DNA from: Halocaridina rubra
Taxonomy: Eukaryota; Arthropoda; Malacostraca; Decapoda; Atyidae
Assembly (NCBI GenBank): GCA_037179515.1
Contig: JAXCGZ010007605.1
Span: 1-64,000, forward strand
Direction of reading: 5' to 3'
DNA: 64,000 bases
The position numbers were made by a program, and so were the translations under genes. Position 1 is the first letter of the stretch. Each line of letters starts with the position of its first letter. A model generated the notes under the pieces. That model searched no databases and was not told where the DNA came from. It saw only the letters and a list, made by a program, of their open reading frames with translations. Of the stretch, positions 30,871-44,260 are shown piece after piece.

Positions 30871-32852
30871 CATGTTTGCATGTCACCGTACCTTTTACTG
30901 CTACCCTCCATGGCAAAGTGAGCACTGGATTTACTCCCTTAGAACTAAAGTAACAGCATGTATCCTCCTTTCAGATCTTGCTGGGTGACACCCTTTATAT
31001 GTCACGTCAAGCTCGGTCCTTGCTTTTCATCCAGCTTCATTATTTGTCCCTTGTGTTGATTCTAAGGCAGCCTTGGAAATATTATGCTCTTCAAGGCCAA
31101 AATGTGATATTCTGATATATAATAGGTTCCTTAGGGAATGTGGTGGTAGCATTGCATTCTGGTGAGCACCTGTTCATTATGGCATCTCATGGAATGCAGC
31201 TGTTAAGCGTAAACTTAAATAAGTGTTTACGTTTATTACAATTAATTTGGATAAATATTTTGCATTATGATATTAAACAATAAACATTGAATTTATTTTT
31301 ATTTGATATATGAGAAACATTGGAACTCTGTAAATTTCAAGATGGATTATAATTACTCGCCTGATTGTCCTTCATGAGGTAAAGGTGTAATTTTTTTTAT
31401 CGTCCTTGGATTTTGCAGTGAAGTTAATAAAGTTAACCACTTTGTTCTACTAGTCAGTCGTTCACCAGTCGCTGTAATGTGAGGATGCATCAGAGCGTAC
31501 TCCTGGTTGTTCCAGTAATAAAGAAAGAATTGCAACTGCTTTTTTTTTTATCCCCACAACTCTTGAGTGTTATCTGCCATCATGTCTACTTCTACCTCAA
31601 CAGCTGCATCTGATCAGTTTACTAAAAAGTTCTTGTCTCTTCCTTGTTTCCCCACTTAGCCTTGCAATATGTTATAATTGTATATTGTTAGTTCTGAATC
31701 ATGAGCACTTATCATACGTGTCTTCAAAGTGTCATGCTGATCATCATCAAGCATGCTGATCGTCATCAAGCTAATTTGAATGGCATTGGTTGCCATGGGA
31801 TGATCTTGGAAATTACAAGCTGGAAGTCATCAATGGCTCATCTACATTTGTGACTGCAGCTCGTGTGCTCATATGCATCATATGCGTCCCATGCCAGATC
31901 CTAATTGTCGTTATTATAATGTCCTGGAGACTCAATATTTCCTTCACTGCCATTGTTATAATGGGATATCGATGCTGTTGCTAAGTATTCACGACTTTTC
32001 GCTATCATTACTATTGGGTAGTGGCATTGCGGCTGTCACATAATTAACTCTCTCAACCCACTTCTAGGATAAAAAAAAGCTTCATCTGCTAAAGATTTAT
32101 TTTGAATACCAAATTGTTTGACAAGTTGTTTGAAATCCAAGTTTCCACTGCACAGAATATTTACTTCGAAAGAAGCTGTGATAAATGTTCAAGCTGAGAA
32201 ATCTAGGGCAATATAAATCTACAAATAGAAACTCTCCCCTTCTTACCTCAAGTACTATTATCAGAAATTGAAATGTGTCAGCATCATCACACCTAACATT
32301 TATATTTCACGTTGCACTTTAAAAGGACACTAAATGTATTAACAAATAATTGGAATCACTAAAAGGTAACCACATTAAGTCACAACTATGCATATGCTAA
32401 GTTTAAATAGCGAAAAAAAAAGTTAGGATTGGTACTGCCTTCAGAAAAGCCTTTTTGGGCTGTCGGATCGGTCTACATTGGCATTTTTTTTTCTTTATAA
32501 GAAATCTTTCATTTTCGGGTTTTCTTATGTCTTATATCATTATCACTTTTGCTAGCATTTTGGCTCTAGGGATTTCTAAGAAAACTGGAAGTACTGTATT
32601 TCTTTTCTTTAAAAGTAACGAAAATCCTTAAATATATATTCGGAAATTAAATCAGGTAGTCTTATTTACATAGTTTTCTCCTCCATGATAATTTTCACAC
32701 TAACTAAAAGAATAACTTGTGTTGACTCTAAAAGAGCGACCAGGCCCTTTTTACTCAACTATACAGACATACCTTAGCAAGAGGTTCTACCCCCCTATTT
32801 ATTTCATTTTTATGCTCCCCCTAATCCTTCCGATCCGACTCCCCCACTCCAG
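30871..32852. other. No recognised feature
   Basis: Nearly 2 kb with only short frames, A/T runs and a few local duplications (TGCTGATCATCATCAAG at 31736-31770). I see no domain, tRNA, TIR or LTR here. It may be genuine intergenic DNA or a fully decayed repeat. Confidence 0.5.
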
Positions 32853-33124
32853 TGATGACACATTGGCATAATGGTAACGCCCGTGACTTAGATTCGTCAG
32901 GTCAAGGGTTCGCGGGCCGCCACGGTCTGAAGTTAGAATGGGCATTCACTCAGGGTAATGGTCGCACTTACCACAACCAGAGGGTCTGTCTCAAGAAGGA
33001 GCAGTTCTAGCCCTATATAAAAAAGGAGTCCGTGACTTAAAACCGGATTTTATTTGGCCCGGTTAACGGGACCCATGACTTGATCAAACTTCGTGTCTTA
33101 CACATAACCCGAAGAAGAAGAAGA
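32853..33124 (+). mobile_element. tRNA-derived SINE with (GAA)n tail
   Basis: Box A TGGCATAATGGT (32864-32875) and box B GGGTTCGCGG (32907-32916) are spaced as in a tRNA promoter. The body follows, with CGGATTTTATTTGGCCCGGT, and the tail is (GAA)n at 33107-33124. Box A and B serve as the internal RNA polymerase III promoter. Confidence 0.8.
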
Positions 33125-33379
33125 AATTTGTAAATAAATAAGTATGCGTTTAAGTCTTGTGCACATTATTTTGAGGAGCTAAGCAAAGAAAAGTATTAGC
33201 TACTATAAACTACAGCGAAATCAGCACTCTTAAATAGAGATAGTTACAACGGGATCACCAAACTTGACATTTGATTTTATCCCCAAAAATGAAAGTAAGT
33301 CTCCCAACTTCTCAAGTTTACACCTAAGGGTGATATGAATGCAGGTTAAAAAATCACAGGAAAAAGTCAGAAAAAGTCA

Positions 33380-34150
33380 GAAAAATAAGTTTACCTTTAC
33401 CTAACCTAACAACCTGTGACTTCTTCCTAGCGAAAATTATGACTTTTCCCTTTGACAATCCAAGTAAATAAGTCACAGAAAAAAACTGGAATGAAAAGTC
33501 GCAAGAAAAAAGTGTAACCTAACCGAATCTTACCTGTGGCTTTTTTTCTTAGCCAGAATTGTGGCTTTTCCTATGACCTTTTTACACATGACTTTGCTTA
33601 CTTAGATTTAATAAGTGGGACTTGGATTCTGGTTGAGGTTCGTTTTATACACCCTTTCATGAGAATTCAAGAGTTAGGTTAAGTTAGTTGAGTTAGGGGT
33701 AAAGATTCGTTTCATGTACTCCCTTCTATTTATGACACTTAATTTAACTAAACTAAGCGTAACAAACCAAATTTAAATCACGTAATCTAATCGCAGTTGT
33801 GGAAGGATGCATAAAAATCAAAACTAATCTTAACCCCATTGTTTTTGCAATTGGTTTTTATGTCTTTAGAACTGTTGTGAAACTAGTTTTTCGTGGAAAT
33901 TGCTAATATTTTGTGTTAGGGCTGACATTTGCGGGCTGCAGTAGACAACGCCTGACCATTACATTAAAATATATGGTGACCAAACTGAGCCATAATCAAA
34001 GTTAGCATATCTAAGCTAACCTAGCCTTACTAATCTAACTTAAGCAATCTAGCTTAAGTTAGCCAAGCTTTCCTAACCTACCCAACCTAATCTAAGTAAG
34101 CAAACTTATGTAACCTAACCAAGCTAACTTAAGTAGGCTAACTTAAGTTT
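33380..34150. repeat. Degenerate CCTAA-rich stretch
   Basis: Repeated CTAACCTAAC, CTAACTTAAG and AACCTAACC motifs, densest at 34010-34145, plus scattered groups at 33390-33420 and 33500-33540. The arthropod telomere unit is TTAGG (CCTAA), so this could be a decayed interstitial telomere-like array or simple AT-rich drift. Confidence 0.5.
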
Positions 34151-34295
34151 TCCATGAGTAGGTGACGTGAGTTTTAGACATATTTATGGAATTGCTGTTT
34201 GATGAGATATAAATTGAGTTATGGAAGGGCATGTAAAATGAACCTTTATCAAAAATAATTTTTTCCAAAAAACAGAAGGGGCGCATAAAACAAAT

Positions 34296-34380
<85 letters not shown>
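34296..34380. repeat. (TA)n microsatellite
   Basis: About 85 bp of uninterrupted TA. Confidence 0.98.
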
Positions 34381-34381
<1 letters not shown>

Positions 34382-34583
34382 GCACGGGGTTCTCATTTTA
34401 CTTTGCTCCGAGTTACGGTGTTCTGCCGTTACATAAAAGGTCCATAAATAATAAATAAATTAATGATAAATCAATTTTCTGACTTACCTAGCTTGTGCAG
34501 TAAATTCCAACTTTGTGCGCTGAACAGTTTGTGACCCTGGCAAACTAATACATAGCCTATAGCAGGACTGTTCTATACGTATA

Positions 34584-36117
34584 CAGTGATCCTTCGCTCT
34601 ATTGTGTTTCTTGCCTCGCGAATTCACTGTACCGCAATTTTTTTTGGCAACATTTTTTTTTTTTTGGATATATCCAAAAATATTAAAATATTAAAAAAAT
34701 AAAAATTTTCAGTATTTTAATTTTTTTTATTGAAAAAAACATATTTCATTATCTAATTGATAAAAAAAAATTATTTCCCAGCCTACGAATAATAAAACAG
34801 TAAAAAATAATAAAAAACATAAATTTAGATATATAACTCACAGTATTGCATCATGTGAAATAGTGTCCGATAGCGTACAATGTATTGGGGTTGCACCTCC
34901 GTGACCTAGCATATATATTTATATTTTTCAGTAGTTTCATGATTTTATTGATAAAAAAACGTATTTCTTAGCCTAAGAATAATAAAACAGTAAAAAACAT
35001 AAATACTAACAGTATTGCACCATGTAAAATACGATACCGGTATCAGCGTTTCGGAAAATGAAAAGGGTCGAACCTACGTAAGATAGTACATATTGAAATT
35101 TTCTTTATTTTATTAATAAAACAAGTATTTCCTAGCCCAAGAGTAATAAAACAGTAAAAAATAGTAAAAAACATAAATTTAGATATATAACTCGCAGTAT
35201 TGCATCATGTGAAATAGTGTCTGATAGCGTACAATGTATTGGGGTCGCACCTACGTGAGCTAGCATATATATTGAAATTTCCAGTAGTTTCATGATTTTA
35301 TTGATAAAAAAACTTATTTCTTAGCCTAAGAGTAATAAAACAGTAAAAAATAGTAAAAAACATAAATACTAACAGTATTGCGCCATGTAAAATACTATAC
35401 CACTATCAGCGTTTCGGACAAAGGCTTGCACCATCTTCCATTGTTTCGCCTCGCTCGTTCAGTCTAACTCACGTGTGCGCCGGTCACGTTGTGCTTATTA
35501 ATACGTTGTGCTTGTGATTTATTTTCTTCACTTTTTTCAACCTCTGCGATGCCTCCCAAGCATCCTTCATCTTCTAAGGCTTCTGGTAGTGAGCCTAAGT
35601 GGCAAAGGAAAATGTTAACCATAACAGATAAGGTGAGACTCTTACATATGCTGAAAGAAGGAAAAAGGTTTACGGATGTCGGCCGCTATTTTGGCCTCAA
35701 AAAATAACAGCCGTAAAGCTGTTATTGGCTGCGGAATAATTTCCTATAGAATCTACAAACCATTACCACCTCACTCACGGTAAGTTTACCTACCACCTAC
35801 ATATAAATTTACGTTGCATGCTGTTATTTATAAAGTAAAGGGTGGTTTTTTAACAGTGCATGGAGGGTTTATACAGTGAACGTAAAAATAATTGTGAAAT
35901 ACCTATGTACATGAGTGTCATATAAATTTAGGCTTGCATGCTGCTATTTATGAAGTAAAGGGTGGTTTGTTAACAGGACAGGGAGGTTTTATACAGTTTA
36001 TACGGTGTAAACGTAAAAATAAGTTAAAATATCTTTGTAGGCTGATCCTACTCCACGATTTTCCTGTCTCGCGCCGGGTCCCGGAACCGAACTTTCGCAA
36101 TAATTGAAGGAACACTG
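34584..36117 (+). mobile_element. Tigger derivative A, internally deleted
   Basis: Ends CAGTGATCCTTCGCTC and TTGAAGGAACACTG, flanked by TA on each side (34582-34583, 36118-36119). The left part holds copies of the 175-190 bp subterminal repeat, then the transposase start codon (35549), which after 53 codons runs directly into the 3' non-coding region (joint GGCCTCAA / CAGCCGTAAAGC near 35700). It therefore lacks the catalytic domain and could move only with transposase from elsewhere. The same deletion joint occurs in the minus copy at 61224. Confidence 0.88.
35549..35707 (+). pseudogene. Tigger transposase N-terminus (helix-turn-helix start only)
   Basis: Begins MPPKHPSSSKASGSEP and continues MLTITDKVRLLHMLKEGKRF, the start of a CENP-B-type DNA-binding helix-turn-helix, then stops just after the internal deletion. 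52 residues compared with roughly 590 in a full protein. Confidence 0.85.
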
Positions 36118-36186
36118 TATAGCAAGTTAATAACTATTTGTTTATTTGAAGGAATTAGATTTAATTTATTTAGAAAATTACCAAGT

Positions 36187-36380
36187 ACAGGGGGTCCCCA
36201 TTTAACGTCAGGGTCCCATTCCTGACTGCTGACTTAACAAGGATTTTCACTTCAGTCGGAGCACACCTGTAATTCGAAACTAGGGTCCCCGCTAATGCTT
36301 AAAAAATTACTCTAAAACATAGGAAAATATTCTAAGTACTTAATCTGAGACATGAATATAGTAAAACTAAACTATGCAGT
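36187..36380 (+). mobile_element. Fragment of a second TIR family (CAGGGRGTCC type)
   Basis: CAGGGGGTCCCCATTTAACG at 36189 resembles the terminus at 39078 (CAGGAAGGCCTCATATAACG) and the inverse at 40250-40263 (GAGGACTCCCTGTA). Only the left end is recognisable here before the next element starts. Confidence 0.5.
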
Positions 36381-36474
36381 ACAGCAATCCCTCGCTATAT
36401 CGCGATTCACCTACCGCGAATTCAGTGCATCGCGGATTTTTTTGCCGAGAAAAAAAAAACAAAAAAAATTATGA

Positions 36475-36720
36475 TTGTGACACCAGGACGGGCCAAAAAA
36501 TAATAAAATAAAACAGCCTTTATTGGGCCTGGGCACGAAGAATACATAAAGTAAAGAGAAACAGAGGAAGAGTGTAATGACCTGTCAGATGTGAAGGAAT
36601 TATAAAAGATGTGTAATGAATATCCAAGAATATTCAGTGAAGCTGGTGCCATGAGCCAACCTACTACTGGGTACATGTTTATTTTATATTACAGATATTC
36701 TGGGTATATGCTATTTTTGA
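36475..36720 (-). repeat. Dispersed repeat, probable LINE 3' end
   Basis: GTGACACCAGGACGGGCCAA recurs with small changes at 40533, 51190, 63848 and, inverted, at 52155. Read on the other strand it ends CATCCTGGTGTCAC next to an A/T run, like the LINE tails at 26400 and 47465 (TGTCCC(G/T)GTGTCACAC). This suggests 3' ends of a related LINE. Confidence 0.6.
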
Positions 36721-38190
<1,470 letters not shown>

Positions 38191-38403
38191 TCTTCATAAT
38201 ATCAAGTTCATATAAATTTACGCTTGTGTGCTGTTATTAATAAAGTAAAGGGTGGTTTGTTAACAGTGCAGGGAGGGTTTATACAGTAAAGGTAAAAATA
38301 AATATAAAATGCCTATAATATATATGGTGCTCCTACTTTGCAATTTTTCACCCATCGCGGCGGGTCCCGGAACCGAATCCCCACGATAAATGAGGGAGCA
38401 CTG

Positions 38404-38810
38404 TATTGCTTACCTTTACTACTGTTGTTGGCCTGCGTTTAGGAAACTGGATAACTTCAGGCCCCATATCCAACCTAGCATGGAACAGCTTAACATCAGT
38501 GAATAAGCACAAAAACAAGTGAGTGATGCTACTTATTCCTCCCTTCCCCATTTTCGTGGCATTAAACAATCTATTTGATCTCTCCTGAATCAACAGGAGG
38601 CTCACTGGGATGCACCGTCAATGCTTGTCTTCCAGCCAAAGCACTTACATCTTGATGTTAAAAATATGCATCCATAGCGAATGAGCACGACAAGCAATAT
38701 GGCAGATGAGAGAGTGAGAAGCCTAGCCTTTACAACAGCACTCCTCTTAAAAATACATTCTTATTGTTCCTATAGTACTGTCCTTTTTTTCTCTCTCATT
38801 AAAAAATTTA
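38404..38810. other. No recognised feature
   Basis: About 400 bp with no TIR, repeat or domain I recognise; a short minus frame at 38348-38605 overlaps the Tigger end and looks accidental. Confidence 0.45.
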
Positions 38811-39073
38811 TATTTGGTAATTAATTTTGTAAATAGATTAAATCTGATTCCTTCAAATAACCAAATACATAAATAAATGAATAAATAAAACCATTAACTT
38901 GATATATACATGTACAAAATAATCTTGTGACTATTCTTCTGCCAACCTCAACAAACTTATTCTCATAAAGATCGTATGCAGCTATGTATTTGGTAATTTT
39001 GCAAATACATTAAATCTAAGTCCTTTAAATAACCAAATACATAAATAAATAAGACCATTAACTTGATGCAGTA
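38811..39073 (+). repeat. 175-187 bp satellite, first copies
   Basis: Contains the family markers TTTGGTAATTTTG, CAAATAACCAAATACATAAA, ACCATTAACTTGAT and GTGACTATTCTTCTGCCAAC. Further copies are at 40300-41300 (same strand) and inverted at 41425-41710 and 42620-42960. Confidence 0.85.
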
Positions 39074-39077
39074 TACA

Positions 39078-40263
39078 GGAAGGCCTCATATAACGTTAGG
39101 GTTCCGTTCCTGACAGCTGACTTAAGTCGAAAATCGATGTAAGTCGGAACTCTCTTAGATTCACACCTGGGTCCCCTTAAAATTTTTTTTTTCTTTATGG
39201 GAGGACCCTATGTTCCTAAGGGTTCTTAAAATTACTATAACTAATCTTAATACTATTCCTAAACTTTAAAATTAACATAATATGCAGGTACTGTATAGTA
39301 TACATGTACTGTACAGCATAATAAAACAACACAGATACATAAAAATATCTTTACTATTTTACACTACAATGCCTGTACTGTGTTACTGTATAGTAAAACT
39401 GTCATTAGTACCTGTACAGTATACTGTACTCATGTGGTGTGCTTACATAAGGAGGGAGAGACTTGCTTATCAGGAGAAAGCTTGCTATGTCAGCTGCTGA
39501 TGAGACAGGGGTTGGCAGGTGAGTCTGGAAAGGCAAAAGAACAATCAATACATAATCTATAGAAAACAAAACTATACAATATAAAACACTTATAAATATA
39601 AAAAATATTACACTAATATCTCTTTTTTTATCAAGTTAATTGCTTTATTTTTTTTTTATTTACAGTTGGTTATATTGAAAAATTATATTGAATTTAAAAG
39701 AAAAAATGCAGGTCTATAGTTTTTTTTTTTTTAACCCATTCTCCTTTTTTAAATATTGGTACCACATCTGCCAATGTCCAGTCCTTGGGTACCAATCCAA
39801 ATTTTCTTAAATTATGGAATTGTGCAGTTAGTGGACAACTAAGCTCTACCTTGCACTTCTTTAATACTCTAGCATAAATTTCATCAGTCTCCAGAGGTTT
39901 ATGAGCATTTAAATTACCTATTTCTTTCATTATATCTTTCCTCATAATAATTATTGTACTAAGTATTTTATCGGGATGGTCTGTGTATATGTATTTTACC
40001 TCTGGAATATATTCCAAGTTTTCATTGGTAAATACAGATAAGAAATATTCTTTTAAATATGTACACATCTCTATATGATCATCTGTGAAATGACCGTTGG
40101 CTACTTCAACTGGTCCAACTTTTAACCCCTAGACAATAACAAATTTATGAATACATAGAAATGAAAAATAAATGGATGAACAAAAAAAAAAAAAAAAATT
40201 TCAGCTTTTGTCGTAAACTCAAAACAGTGTAACTCGAAATGATGTTATATGAGGACTCCCTGT
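39078..40263. mobile_element. TIR element of the CAGGRAG type carrying a LINE fragment
   Basis: Left end CAGGAAGGCCTCATATAACG and right end (inverse) GTTATATGAGGACTCCCTG, flanked by TA, form imperfect terminal inverted repeats of at least 20 bp. It lies between copies of the satellite, so it probably inserted into that array. No transposase frame is present. It holds a minus-strand LINE reverse-transcriptase piece. Confidence 0.65.
39720..40130 (-). pseudogene. CR1-like LINE reverse-transcriptase N-terminal fragment
   Basis: Minus-strand frame: EYFLSVFTNENLEYIPEVKY, IGNLNAHKPLETDEIYARVL (the K(A/S)xGxDxIxxxxL motif, decayed) and DWTLADVVPIFKKGEW. These are the conserved lead-in and first motifs of CR1-type polymerases. 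It ends abruptly in an A-run (T-run on the plus strand at 39720-39732). Confidence 0.75.
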
Positions 40264-40299
40264 ATATGTATACAACAACAATGCAATTTTTTCGCAAAA

Positions 40300-41300
40300 G
40301 AAAGATTGTATGTACGGATATGTATTTGGTAATTTTGTAAATATATTAAGTCAAATTCCTTCAAATAACCAAATACATAAACAAAGAAATAAATAAAACC
40401 AATAACTCGATGCAGTATATACGTATGCAGTACAACAATGTCATGTGACTAGTCTTTTGTCAATCTCAACAAACCTTCTTGCATGAAGATCGTATTTATG
40501 GCTATGTATTTTTTTTTTTATGTTTGTGACACCAGGATGGGCCAAAAACAATAAATCTGTCCTCATCGGGCCTGGGCACGAAGAAAACATAGGAAGAAAC
40601 AGAAGTAGGGAGTATTGTAATTTGTTAGATGTGAAGGGATAAAAAGACGTGTCACAAATATCCAAGAATACTTGTTGTTGATGTAGGCATAGAAAAAGAA
40701 CCATAACTGAAGAAAAACTTAACATCGAACTGTCTTGGACAGTCTTAGTTAAGTCCATAAAACCCTTCAGCTGTTGGTAATTTTGGAAATGAATTAAGTC
40801 TAATTCTTTCAGATAACTAAATACATAAACAAATAAATATATAAAACCCTTAACTTAATGCAGTATATACATATACAACACTGTCGTGTGACTATTCTTC
40901 TGCCAGCCTCAATGGAATTTTTTGCATAAGAAAGATCATATTTATGGATATGTAACTGGTAATTTTGTAAATAATTTAAGCTTGATTCATACAAATAACC
41001 ATAAACTTGAAAAAATAATAAATAAAACCATTAAACTTGATGCAGTATATACGTATACAGTACAACAATGCCGTGTGACTATTCTTCTGCCAACCTCAGC
41101 AAAGTTTTTTGAATTTAGATTGTATTTACTGTTATGTATTTGGTAATTTTGCAAATAAATTAAGTCTAATTTCTTCAAATAACCAGATACATAAACAAAT
41201 AAATAAAAAGATTGACTTCATACGGTGTATAAGTTTACAGCAATTCCGTGTGACTATTCTTCTGCCAGGCTCACAAACTGTTTAGTGTGCGTGGTTTGAA
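40300..41300 (+). repeat. 175-187 bp satellite array
   Basis: The TGACTATTCTTCTGCCA marker sits near 40890, 41077 and 41252 (spacings 187 and 175), with a diverged copy near 40445. The copy at 40445-40500 is separated from the next by a LINE-tail-like insertion (40511-40775). Confidence 0.85.
40511..40775 (-). repeat. Dispersed LINE-tail-like repeat inside the satellite
   Basis: A T-run followed by GTGACACCAGGATGGGCCAA, similar to 36475-36720 over about 200 bp. Insertion in TATGTATTT/GGTAATTTTG of a satellite unit is visible on both sides. Confidence 0.65.
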
Positions 41301-41424
41301 TATACCACACCTTTTAGGTAGGTCGATAACTTGATTTATTAATAAATTATTATTTATTTATTGATCCTCCGATGTAACGGCAGAATGACTTTATGCGAAA
41401 CTACTTAATAATGGGACTCCCTGT

Positions 41425-41710
41425 ACATAGCTGTAAATATAATCTCTATGCGAAAAATTTTGGTGAGGTTGGCGAAAGAATACTCACACAGCATTGTTGT
41501 GTACATATATATCAAGTTAATATTTAATTTATTTATGTATTTGGTTATTTGAAGGCATTTAATTTAATTTATTTAAAAAGTTACCAAATATATAGCTGTA
41601 AATACGATCTTTTTTAAAAATGTTTGTTTAGGTTGGTGAAAGAATAATCACACAATATTGTTGTATGCGTATCTATCAAGTTAATGGTTTTATTTCTTTA
41701 TTTATTTCTT
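41425..41710 (-). repeat. Satellite, inverted orientation
   Basis: GTTGGCGAAAGAATACTCAC and TTATTTGAAGGCATTTAATT are the reverse complements of the markers in the plus-oriented array. About 1.5 units. Confidence 0.8.
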
Positions 41711-41715
41711 TAGCT

Positions 41716-42631
41716 ATGTACTGAGACTCCCAACTTTTGAACAAGTTTGGTTCCAGAAGTTAGTTCATAAGTAAAATTTTTCGTAAATTGTGCTTAGGTA
41801 AAAAAAAGTACTGTACAGTACTGTTCAGTACTTAGGCTAAAGACACTTAACCACTACATAAAGCATAAAGTATACAGTAGCAATGAATATTAATTTGTTC
41901 ATAAGTTGATATTTTGTATGTACAGCACTGTATATATGTTGATTTAGCACCAGAGAGGACGGCAATTATTACACAAGGTTCGAGGACCCTTTGGTTTAGA
42001 TATCTCTGTTGAAGAAAGTAGTAGAGAGATTCTTCTCCCAAATAGTTAATAAGCTCTTCTCTAGAAATGTCTTCTACAATAAATTACGTTTTGCCTTGGA
42101 ATATGAGCTTAGGACACTTTTCTTGAAAAGTGTTTTCAACAAAGATTGTTTTGTAATTGGTGTGTCACACCGATGCTTCACCAGCATACGATATATCCAG
42201 AGTTATCTTCACTACCATTTAATATTTATCAAACTTTGGCAAAGCGCCAAGGCATAGCAAGTACAGAACAATCTTTGCTGAAGACACTTTTCTGGAAAAA
42301 GATATTTGGACCTTTCCAGAAGTGGAACTTCTTGGTCTTTATCTTTGAGGGAAGAGTATCTCTATCACTTTGCAATGAGGATATCTGGAACAATGGGCCC
42401 TGAAACCTTGTTTAATAATTACAGTCCTCTCTGATGCTTCTTAACTGTGACATGAAAGATAAAGTATGCAGTATCAATGAATTTTAAAACAGTAATAATA
42501 ATATAATAATACAGTACAGTAGAGTAATACATACATAATACTGTACATGAGTAGATAATGGGTAAGTTTTTTGTTCAAATCTGTGAATGTTTGTAAATAA
42601 TTTGTTCGTAAGTAGGGGAGCTTCTGTATAT
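41716..42631. mobile_element. Small TIR element (non-autonomous)
   Basis: Left end CTGAGACTCCCAACTTTTGA, right end GTTCGTAAGTAGGGGAGCTTC; the inner GTTCATAAGTA / GTTCGTAAGTA motifs are inverted partners. It separates two stretches of inverted satellite. Frames inside (for example 42009-42257) match nothing I know. Confidence 0.5.
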
Positions 42632-42960
42632 GGTTATTTGAAGCAATTAGATTTAATTTATTTACAAATTTAACCAAATACATAGCCATAAATATGATCT
42701 TTATGCAAAAAATTTGTTGAGGTTGGAGAAGGAATAGTCACACGTCATTGTTGTATATGTATTCTTCTTCTTCGTCTACATCTTTTCCCACTTTTATGTG
42801 GGGTCGATGTTTCTGGCCAGTGTTCTCCATATGTTTCTGTCCCATACCTCATCACCCAACAACCTTTTGACCTCAGGTCGTCATGGATGTTGTATATGTA
42901 TATACATTATCAAGTTAATGGTTGTATTTATTTATTTATTTATTTATTTATATATAAATT
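42632..42960 (-). repeat. Satellite, inverted orientation, interrupted by a SINE
   Basis: TATTTGAAGCAATTAGATTT, GGTTGGAGAAGGAATAGTCA and CAAGTTAATGGTTGTATTTA match the inverted satellite unit; the SINE at 42763-42887 splits one unit. Confidence 0.8.
42763..42887 (-). mobile_element. Short SINE with 14-bp target duplication
   Basis: Flanked by TGTTGTATATGTAT on both sides (42749-42762 and 42888-42901). The plus strand starts TCTTCTTCTTCGTCTACATC and contains TTTTATGTGGGGTCG, so the element reads on the minus strand and ends with (GAA)n like the SINE at 32853-33124. No box A/B is visible, so it is 5'-truncated. Confidence 0.82.
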
Positions 42961-43389
42961 TATGTAGTCTCCTTTTTTCGCAAGGATAGGTTCTCAAAAG
43001 GCTCGTGTAAACCACATTTCGCATCATGTAAAGAGTATATTTCCTTACGAAGTAATGTTAATAGACGTAGATACGTTCCGCAAGCGTGTATAAACACACT
43101 CTACCAAAGGAACAAGCTAGTTAAGCATGTTTTGCAAGTATATAGCCAAGATGAAATACGTATGTAAGTAAGATAAAATTAAACAAATATAGTATTAAAG
43201 CTATACAGGGGACAGATAAACAAAAAAATAAACAAAAGTAACGCTAGAACACTCAACATGCTTCACATAACGCTAGGAAACTTCAACTTTTTTTCGCAAG
43301 TCTTGGCATATTCATTATTTTTATTCTGCAACGCCTGAAATATAACAGTATTAAAGATATAACAGATAAAAAAAAATAAACAAATTATA

Positions 43390-44260
43390 CAGATGTACTC
43401 ACTCTAGATGCAGTGGGCAACAGTCATAATGGGATGTGCATGGTGGTAGTGAGGTGGTGACTTGAGTGGTAGGAGAGGGAGGAGAAGTGGAGGAGGAAGG
43501 GGGAAAGTTAACCCCTGGTTGTGATTGGGGCTCATGCTGCTTACATGTGCTGGGTTGAGAGTCATCAGAATCACTTGTTTTGGATGAGAAGTAGGCATGA
43601 AGAGTTGCCTGCCTTCCAACCCTCCTTTTTTCTTGCAAAAGTTTATAGTAGCAGCCAACATCTTGCATGAACCTTCGGTACGTCAAGAGTGCATGCTCTA
43701 CATTAGGATCTTTCTTATCAAAATGTCCAGTGCATTCTCCAGATAGTGGAAAAATTGAGTGAAGTCCTTCACACTGAGTGTTTTCATGGGGCTCCCATGA
43801 AGTGCGGCTGCTGCCTCCTTTTCCTCTTCCTCCTCCTCACATTGTTGCCGAGCTCCCATTTCGTCCAAATCCTCGGCAGTCAGTTTCTCCGTGTGGGAAT
43901 CAAGCAGGGCTTCCACATCCTCCTCAACAACGTCGGAGAATCTCACAAGTTGTGCCACCTGAACACACTCAGATTTTGTCTCTGAAAGCTGATCATTGAG
44001 ATCAAAACCTGTGAATGAGTATGTAAGCTGCTGGTAAAGCTCCTTCCATGCCCCATTCAAACACGACTATGTAACTTCAGCCCAAGATTCCTTCACAAAC
44101 CAAATGGCGTGCTTGATATTAAACTCTTTCCAGTAATCCTTAACTGCATTTTTCTTAACCTCTAACTGAGAGATTTGGGGCATCAGCGGCTTTTTCAAGG
44201 TCATCCATGGTGACATCAGTCTTCCTGCTAAGGTCTTTAAACTTATTCCTAAGGTAATGC
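43390..44260 (-). pseudogene. Second Tigger/pogo-type transposase, C-terminal third
   Basis: Reading leftward from 44260: TDVTMDDLEKAADAPN, an integral helix region (FNIKHAIWFVKESWAEV then a TAG), NGAWKELYQQLTYSFTGFDL, VVEEDVEALLDSHTEKLTAE, an acidic tract, and in another frame YRRFMQDVGCYYKLLQEKRR. This is the arrangement after the DDE core of Tigger proteins (TIGD1-like): conserved W/N helix, acidic region, basic tail. The catalytic core is missing, and the sequence differs from the 55640 transposase, so it is a different family. Confidence 0.75.

Noticed and set aside
32853..33124. A functional tRNA gene
   Set aside because: Box A and box B are present, but no cloverleaf acceptor pairing is seen, and the sequence runs on into a SINE body with a (GAA)n tail.
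35820..36060. CRISPR-like direct repeats (GGGTGGTTTTTTAACAGTGC units)
   Set aside because: Eukaryotic context, and the repeats are non-coding units of Tigger elements without a spacer pattern.
42009..42403. Two overlapping frames of 82-85 codons inside a small TIR element
   Set aside because: No similarity to a transposase or other family is recognisable; composition matches the AT-rich surroundings.
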